From the NCBI RefSeq assembly GCF_000744825.1, contig NZ_JQMR01000001.1, forward strand, positions 1,721,501-1,785,500: a DNA stretch of 64,000 nt, written 5' to 3'. Position 1 is the first letter of the stretch. Each line of letters opens with the position of its first letter. The stretch comes from Carnobacterium mobile DSM 4848. GTDB taxonomy: Bacteria; Bacillota; Bacilli; Lactobacillales; Carnobacteriaceae. The notes beneath the pieces are model-generated. The model made no database searches and had not been told where the DNA came from. It saw only the letters and a list, made by a program, of their open reading frames with translations. The position numbers and the translations under genes were made by a program. Positions 58,347 to 64,000 of the stretch are shown in pieces.

Positions 58347-59063
58347 ATGAATCCAGAAGAGTTTAAACAGGCCCTTCATGACAAAGGGATTGACATTACG
58401 GAGAAGCAAATGCAACAGTTTGATGATTACTTGAGGTTATTACAGGAATGGAATGAAAAAATCAATCTAACAGCCATTACTGAAAAAGAAGAAGTTTATT
58501 TAAAACACTTTTATGATTCCATAACAGCCGGATTGTATGTGGATTTTAATAAAGGGGTCCAAAGCTTATGTGATGTAGGTGCTGGTGCTGGGTTTCCAAG
58601 CATCCCCCTAAAAATTATCTTTCCTCAACTAGAAGTAACCATTGTGGATTCTTTAAACAAAAGGATTCAATTTTTAACTACTTTAGCAGAGACATTAGCA
58701 TTAGAAGGTGTGCACTTCTACCATGACCGTGCAGAGACATTTGGGCAAAATAAACAATTCCGTGAATCATTTGATTTTGTAACGGCCAGAGCTGTAGCCC
58801 GGATGAGTGTTTTAGCTGAATTGTGTTTACCTCTAGTAAAAAAAGGCGGTATTTTTATTGCATTGAAAGCAAGTAACAGTGATCAGGAGATGCAAGAAAG
58901 TCAAAAAGCCATTACGACACTTGGCGGGAAAATTCGCGAGGATTATATTTTCGAACTGCCAAAAGAAGCTGGCGAGCGTCATATTTTATTGATTGATAAG
59001 AAGAAAGAAACACCTAAAAAATTTCCAAGAAAACCAGGGACACCAAATAAAAGCCCGTTATAA
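58347..59063 (+). CDS. rsmG: 16S rRNA (guanine-527-N7) methyltransferase
   Basis: A 238-residue AdoMet methyltransferase (GidB). The N-terminal [22 protein letters not shown] is typical, the AdoMet loop is [13 protein letters not shown] at about 73-85, and [14 protein letters not shown] follows. The C-terminal tail is basic ([14 protein letters not shown]). It normally follows mnmG near the origin; here 21 kb of other DNA lie between. AAAGGAG precedes the ATG. Confidence 0.96.
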   Translation: MNPEEFKQALHDKGIDITEKQMQQFDDYLRLLQEWNEKINLTAITEKEEVYLKHFYDSITAGLYVDFNKGVQSLCDVGAGAGFPSIPLKIIFPQLEVTIVDSLNKRIQFLTTLAETLALEGVHFYHDRAETFGQNKQFRESFDFVTARAVARMSVLAELCLPLVKKGGIFIALKASNSDQEMQESQKAITTLGGKIREDYIFELPKEAGERHILLIDKKKETPKKFPRKPGTPNKSPL

Positions 59064-59154
59064 ATAGAATAAGGTCATCCGTTAATCTTGATAAAGAAAA
59101 CAGCACAATTAAATAAAGAGCGAGAAATGAATGTTTCATTTTGAACAAATGCGT

Positions 59155-59193
59155 AGGAGAAAGATGCGCACCCGTATTCTTTCTCCTTTTTAC
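59155..59193 (+). terminator. Terminator after rsmG
   Basis: Arms AGGAGAAAGA / TCTTTCTCCT with a 15-base loop, followed by TTTTTACC. Confidence 0.8.
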
Positions 59194-59248
59194 CTTTTTA
59201 AGGAAAAGTAAGAGCACAAGATAGATACACATAGATGGAGGGAAAAGA

Positions 59249-60010
59249 ATGGCACGGATTATAGCAGTTGCAAACCAAAAAGGCGGAGTCGGAAAAACTA
59301 CTACAACGGTTAATTTAGGTGCTAGTTTAGCCTATTCTGGTAAAAAGATCTTACTGGTTGATATTGATGCTCAAGGAAACGCAACAAGCGGATTAGGGGT
59401 CCGCAAAGCAGATGTGGAAAAAGACATTTATGATATTTTAGTCAATGATACACCGATTGAAGAAGTGGTCCTGCCCTCTTCAAGAGAAAACCTTTGGGTT
59501 GTTCCTGCTACGATTCAATTAGCAGGTGCAGAAATTGAATTGACCAACCAAATGGCTCGTGAAATAAGGCTGAAACAAGCTTTAGAAAAAGTTTCGGATG
59601 ACTATGATTATATCTTGATCGATTGTCCGCCTTCTCTCGGTCACTTAACAATCAATGCCTTTACTGCCAGCAATACGATTCTAATACCTGTCCAATGTGA
59701 GTACTATGCCCTTGAAGGACTAAGCCAATTGCTGAACACCGTCCGTTTAGTTCAAAAGCATTTTAATCCGGATTTAAAAATTGAAGGAGTCTTGTTAACG
59801 ATGCTGGATGCACGAACCAATTTGGGTTATGAAGTAGTAGATGAAGTGAAGAAATACTTCCGCGAGAAAGTCTACAAATCGATTATTCCACGCAATATTC
59901 GGTTATCTGAGGCGCCAAGTCATGGATTGTCTATTATTGACTATGATCCACGTTCAAGAGGAGCAGAAGTTTATCTGGAGTTAGCAAAGGAAGTGATGGC
60001 ACATGGTTAA
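59249..60010 (+). CDS. parA: Chromosome partitioning ATPase ParA (Soj)
   Basis: A 253-residue ParA/MinD-type ATPase. The deviant Walker A KGGVGKTTT is at about 11-19, with DIDAQGNATSGLG and Walker B YILIDCPPSLG. It works with ParB in origin segregation and modulates DnaA. GGAGGG precedes the ATG. The 3' end overlaps parB by 8 bases. Confidence 0.96.
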   Translation: MARIIAVANQKGGVGKTTTTVNLGASLAYSGKKILLVDIDAQGNATSGLGVRKADVEKDIYDILVNDTPIEEVVLPSSRENLWVVPATIQLAGAEIELTNQMAREIRLKQALEKVSDDYDYILIDCPPSLGHLTINAFTASNTILIPVQCEYYALEGLSQLLNTVRLVQKHFNPDLKIEGVLLTMLDARTNLGYEVVDEVKKYFREKVYKSIIPRNIRLSEAPSHGLSIIDYDPRSRGAEVYLELAKEVMAHG

Positions 60011-60893
60011 CAAAAACAGTAAAGGCTTAGGCAGAGGAATTGACGCACTTTTTAGCGATTATTCTAATTTAGATAAAATCGATATTGCAAGCGAACAGGT
60101 ACAAGAAATTGGATTAAGCGATATCCGGCCAAATCCTTATCAGCCAAGAAAAACGTTTGATGAAGAAGCTTTGAACGAATTGGCACACTCTATTAAACAA
60201 TCTGGTGTATTTCAGCCGATTATTTTGCGTGAGTCAACAGTCAAAGGCTATGAAATCATTGCCGGCGAACGGCGTTTTAGAGCGTCAAAAATAGCAGGGA
60301 AGACGACGATTCCAGCAATTATCCGTGAATTTGATGAAGAAAAAATGATGGAAGTAGCAGTCTTAGAAAACTTACAAAGAGAAGACCTCACATCACTTGA
60401 AGAAGCGGAAGCTTATGATATGTTGATGAAGAAATTAAAATTGACACAAGAAGAAGTAGCGGCTCGTTTAGGAAAAAGCCGTCCGTATATCGCAAACTAT
60501 TTGCGGTTATTAGGATTGCCTGAAGCAGTCAAACAAATGCTGCAAGATAACGGCATTTCTATGGGACAAGCGCGCACACTATTAGGCTTAAAAGACAAAA
60601 AGCAAATCGTAAAATTGGCCAAACGGGTCATGAAAGATAATCTAACTGTCCGCCAAGTAGAACAGTTGGTGATTCAAATGAATCAACCAAAAGAGCAAAA
60701 CGTACAGCCTGAAAAAGCAGCACAAAAACCTTATTATATTCGAGAGAGCGAAGAACGGTTAATGGACAAGTTTGGCACCTCTGTCACGATTCATGAAAAA
60801 AATAAAAAAGGTAAAATTGAAATTGAATATCTTTCCACAGATGATCTGACTCGTATTTTAGATGTTTTAGACATTCAGTTTGATGATGAATAG
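60003..60893 (+). CDS. parB: Chromosome partitioning protein ParB (Spo0J)
   Basis: A 296-residue parS-binding CTPase. The N-terminal domain has the CTP motifs (NPYQPRKTF, GYEIIAGERRFRAS, ENLQREDL). The HTH region is TQEEVAARLGKSRPYIANYLRLLGLP (about 147-172), and a C-terminal dimer domain follows. It should act at the parS-like sites 46-47 kb to the left. GTG/ATG start overlaps parA. Confidence 0.96.
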   Translation: MVNKNSKGLGRGIDALFSDYSNLDKIDIASEQVQEIGLSDIRPNPYQPRKTFDEEALNELAHSIKQSGVFQPIILRESTVKGYEIIAGERRFRASKIAGKTTIPAIIREFDEEKMMEVAVLENLQREDLTSLEEAEAYDMLMKKLKLTQEEVAARLGKSRPYIANYLRLLGLPEAVKQMLQDNGISMGQARTLLGLKDKKQIVKLAKRVMKDNLTVRQVEQLVIQMNQPKEQNVQPEKAAQKPYYIRESEERLMDKFGTSVTIHEKNKKGKIEIEYLSTDDLTRILDVLDIQFDDE

Positions 60894-60920
60894 AGAAAAT
60901 AACGATAGGGTGTGAAAAGA

Positions 60921-61112
60921 ATGTATGATCTACATGATATGGTTGAAATGAAAAAAGCTCATCCTTGCGGGGAAAACCGTTGGGAAATTATTAGAATGGG
61001 TATGGACATTCGGATTAAATGTACGAAGTGCGGCCATATGGTTATGATGCCCAGAAGAGAATTTGAAAAAAAAATGAAAAAAGTTCTTGAACATGCTGAA
61101 AAAAGCAACTAA
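60921..61112 (+). CDS. DUF951 family protein
   Basis: A 63-residue protein with DLHDMVEMKKAHPCGENRWE and a pair of Cys in IKCTKCGHMVMMPRREF, the DUF951 pattern. It regularly sits between parB and ychF in Firmicutes; role unknown. The ATG at 60921 is preferred to the GTG at 60912, which overlaps the ribosome site. Confidence 0.88.
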   Translation: MYDLHDMVEMKKAHPCGENRWEIIRMGMDIRIKCTKCGHMVMMPRREFEKKMKKVLEHAEKSN

Positions 61113-61140
61113 ATATAAGAAGAGAAAGAGTGAATGAAGA

Positions 61141-62241
61141 ATGGCATTAACAGCAGGAATCGTAGGTTTACCTAACGTTGGAAAGTCAACTCTTTTTAAC
61201 GCAATTACAAAAGCAGGAGTAGAAGCTGCCAATTATCCTTTTGCTACTATTGATCCTAATGTAGGAGTAGTAGAAGTACCCGATTATCGTTTAGATCGTT
61301 TGACTGAATTGGTGATACCTAAAAAAACAGTACCGACAACGTTTGAATTTACCGATATTGCTGGTATTGTTAAAGGCGCTAGTAAGGGCGAAGGACTAGG
61401 GAATAAGTTCCTGGCTAATATTCGTCAAGTAGATGCGATTTGTCATGTTGTCCGTTGTTTTGACGATGACAATATTACCCATGTGACTGGAAAAGTTGAT
61501 CCTTTAGCAGACATTGAAACAATCAATTTAGAATTGATTTTAGCGGATTTAGAATCGGTTGAAAAACGCTATGCTCGAGTAGCTAAGATTGCTAGAACGA
61601 AAGACAAAGAAGCGGTGTTAGAAGCAGCTACGCTAGAAAAAATCATTGCGACTTTGGAAAAAGGCGAATCTGCTCGAACAATTGAATTTAACGAAGAAGA
61701 AGAAAAAGTTGTACATGATTTATTCCTATTGACCACAAAACCAGTATTATATGTAGCGAATGTTGCGGAAGAAGAAGTAGGACAAGCAGATGATAACGAG
61801 TACGTTCAACAAGTGAGAGCTTTTGCTGAAAAAGAAAATTCAGAAGTGATTGTTATTTGTGCTCAAATAGAAGAAGAAATTGCTGAATTAGAAGATGATG
61901 AAAAAGAAATGTTCTTAGAAGATCTAGGTATTGAAGAATCTGGTTTGGATAAATTGATTCGTTCCACTTATTCTTTATTAGGATTGGCTACTTATTTTAC
62001 AGCCGGTGTTCAAGAAGTTCGCGCCTGGACGTTCAAAAAAGGGATGAAAGCTCCTCAAGCTGCTGGAGTTATCCATACCGACTTTGAAAGAGGATTTATT
62101 CGGGCTGAAACAGTTTCTTTTGAAGATTTGGATAAATACGAAACCATGCAAGCAGCTAAAGAAGCTGGCCGTGTGCGTTCAGAAGGAAAAGAATACGTCG
62201 TTCAAGACGGCGATGTGATGTTGTTCCGATTTAATGTATAA
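61141..62241 (+). CDS. ychF: Redox-regulated ATPase/GTPase YchF
   Basis: A 366-residue Obg-family P-loop protein. G1 is GLPNVGKST at about 8-16, [17 protein letters not shown] follows, then a coiled-coil insertion and a C-terminal TGS-like domain ([32 protein letters not shown]). It prefers ATP in studied members and binds the ribosome. Standard neighbourhood with DUF951. Confidence 0.96.
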   Translation: MALTAGIVGLPNVGKSTLFNAITKAGVEAANYPFATIDPNVGVVEVPDYRLDRLTELVIPKKTVPTTFEFTDIAGIVKGASKGEGLGNKFLANIRQVDAICHVVRCFDDDNITHVTGKVDPLADIETINLELILADLESVEKRYARVAKIARTKDKEAVLEAATLEKIIATLEKGESARTIEFNEEEEKVVHDLFLLTTKPVLYVANVAEEEVGQADDNEYVQQVRAFAEKENSEVIVICAQIEEEIAELEDDEKEMFLEDLGIEESGLDKLIRSTYSLLGLATYFTAGVQEVRAWTFKKGMKAPQAAGVIHTDFERGFIRAETVSFEDLDKYETMQAAKEAGRVRSEGKEYVVQDGDVMLFRFNV

Positions 62242-62298
62242 TAATAGAATTGATTTATCAGTTTAGTTTAATTAAGGATTCAATAGGAGGCTTTTCCA

Positions 62299-62982
62299 GT
62301 GGAACAAGAGAATACAAATGAACAAATGCTGAAACAAGAAGAAAATGAAGCATTATTTAAGCAATTGACTAAGCGAAACGATCAATACATGATGAATTTG
62401 GATAAAGCATTGATTGCCGCTAATATTTCAGAAAAAAAACGTGAATCCATTTATAATGATATGCTGAAAACTTTAATTAAAGGGCAAAAATCCGGTCAAA
62501 CGGCTCGACAATTATATGGAACTGTTACGGAGCGCACCAATGCTTTATTAGAAGGGCCCAAAGAAGAAGAAACCGGCCGGTCAGAAGACTGGAAAATCAT
62601 GTTGGATGGCGGATTGTTAATGGGAGCCATGTTCGCCTTGATTACAGGAGTGTCAGGTTTTATCGGCAAAGGCCAAGGTTCTGAAATGGGATTGATCACG
62701 ATGATCTTAAACTTTATCATTGGTGGATTCGTCATTTTGCTTATTTCAAAAAATGTGCCAGATAAAAATAAAACAAAAAAAGGCAGCACTTTACGTTATA
62801 TCCTGATTTCAACTGCCGGTATGTTAGGTTGGATGTTCTTGATGACGGCATCTATGGCGTTTATTCCGACCTCAATCAACATTTTACTGCCTGGAAGTGT
62901 CAATATTGCAATAGGTGTGGTGGCGTTCGCTGCTAAAATGTACTTTAAACGAAAATTAAATATCCGCGGCGGTTTATTTTAA
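62299..62982 (+). CDS. DUF1129 family membrane protein
   Basis: A 227-residue protein. A charged helical N-terminus (about 1-95, with RNDQYMMNLDKAL) is followed by four membrane spans (about 102-125, 133-152, 165-190, 197-215). This is the DUF1129 layout; role unknown. The start is GTG at 62299, with AGGAGGCTTTTCCA upstream. Confidence 0.85.
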   Translation: MEQENTNEQMLKQEENEALFKQLTKRNDQYMMNLDKALIAANISEKKRESIYNDMLKTLIKGQKSGQTARQLYGTVTERTNALLEGPKEEETGRSEDWKIMLDGGLLMGAMFALITGVSGFIGKGQGSEMGLITMILNFIIGGFVILLISKNVPDKNKTKKGSTLRYILISTAGMLGWMFLMTASMAFIPTSINILLPGSVNIAIGVVAFAAKMYFKRKLNIRGGLF

Positions 62983-63298
62983 TTGAAAGAAAAGCAGGAG
63001 AAGCCTGCTTTGGCTCGAACTGCTAGACATCACGCAGATCCATACTTTGTTGAAGAAAAATCAAATAAAATATTCTACTCGGATGGAAAGCTTCAGGCTT
63101 TAGGCTATTGCCTGTCTGAGGCTTTTTTCTCATCATTTTTTCAGTAAATTCTTTCTTTCAAAGTGGCTTCATGAGAAAAGAAAAGATGTAAGCCTTATCT
63201 AAGCAAACTCATCTTGACGAACAAAAGTATCTCTGTTACTTTTGTAAGTAAAATCTCAACCAAATTTAAGGGAAAATAAAAAAAGGAGTGTTTAATAA
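62983..63298. other. Gap before guaB with two hairpins
   Basis: AAAGCAGG-AGAAG-CCTGCTTT follows the DUF1129 gene. A second hairpin, AAGCTTCAG...CTGAGGCTT with a T-run, lies at 63087-63126 and is a likely terminator. The rest is AT-rich up to the guaB ribosome site AAAGGAG. No purine riboswitch was seen. Confidence 0.5.

Positions 63299-64000
<702 letters not shown>

Noticed and set aside
63005-63050. Another copy of the mnmE-mnmG hairpin module
   Set aside because: CACGCAGATCC resembles the module tail only over a few bases and has no matching head or complementary stem.

Overview
The window reads as the chromosomal replication-origin region of a low-GC Gram-positive lactic acid bacterium of the Carnobacteriaceae, most likely a Carnobacterium. 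That assignment rests on my recollection of protein similarity, the AT-rich codon use, AGGAGG-type ribosome sites with frequent TTG/GTG starts, and the gene order around dnaA; no search was run. The origin lies at about 22.8-24.7 kb, with DnaA boxes on both sides of dnaA. Leftward of it the genes run mostly on the minus strand (dnaN, yaaA, recF, gyrB, gyrA, rpsF-ssb-rpsR, gdpP-rplI, dnaB, purA, tRNA-Lys). Rightward they run mostly on the plus strand (rpmH, rnpA, yidC, khpB, trehalose genes, mnmE, mnmG, then rsmG, parA, parB, ychF, guaB), so transcription follows both replication forks.

Region by region. 1-5.1 kb: lipoprotein start (cut by the window edge), intracellular alpha-amylase, small membrane and stress proteins, a nucleoid-associated protein and msrA. 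5.1-6.8 kb: the tail of a broken ABC exporter gene beside a TnpB-only IS200/IS605-type element with a visible omega-RNA region. 6.9-25.7 kb: core replication, ribosomal and nucleotide genes, two parS-like sites and oriC. 27.6-31.6 kb: trehalose uptake and hydrolysis with divergent treR and a perfect 30-bp operator palindrome. 31.9-38.1 kb: LysM/3D secreted protein, mnmE, a cluster of covarying hairpin modules, mnmG and a ZIP metal transporter. 38.7-42.4 kb: small membrane protein, a MarR-FUSC operon and a DDE insertion sequence.

The main accessory feature is a 15.4-kb element (42716-58133) inserted in the 3' end of tRNA-Val(GAC) and bounded by a 15-bp direct repeat. The repeat restores the tRNA end, and the original tRNA terminator now lies beyond the right end. 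The element carries a tyrosine integrase, a CI-like repressor and Cro-like protein over repeated operators, an excisionase-like HTH protein, a primase-polymerase, a D5-type helicase, an iteron-rich AT-rich origin, and a series of tiny coiled-coil proteins. It also has a small-terminase-like HTH protein, a tape-measure-like protein, and a possible BECR-type nuclease with a structured RNA in front of it. No large terminase, portal, capsid, lysis or conjugation genes are present. This is the plan of a phage satellite (PICI-like island) rather than a prophage or ICE. A lone tape-measure gene in such an island is, to my knowledge, unusual and is the best candidate for something new here. Two families of short peptide motifs shared by neighbouring small proteins, and the RNA/nuclease pair at the right end, are the other points worth following.
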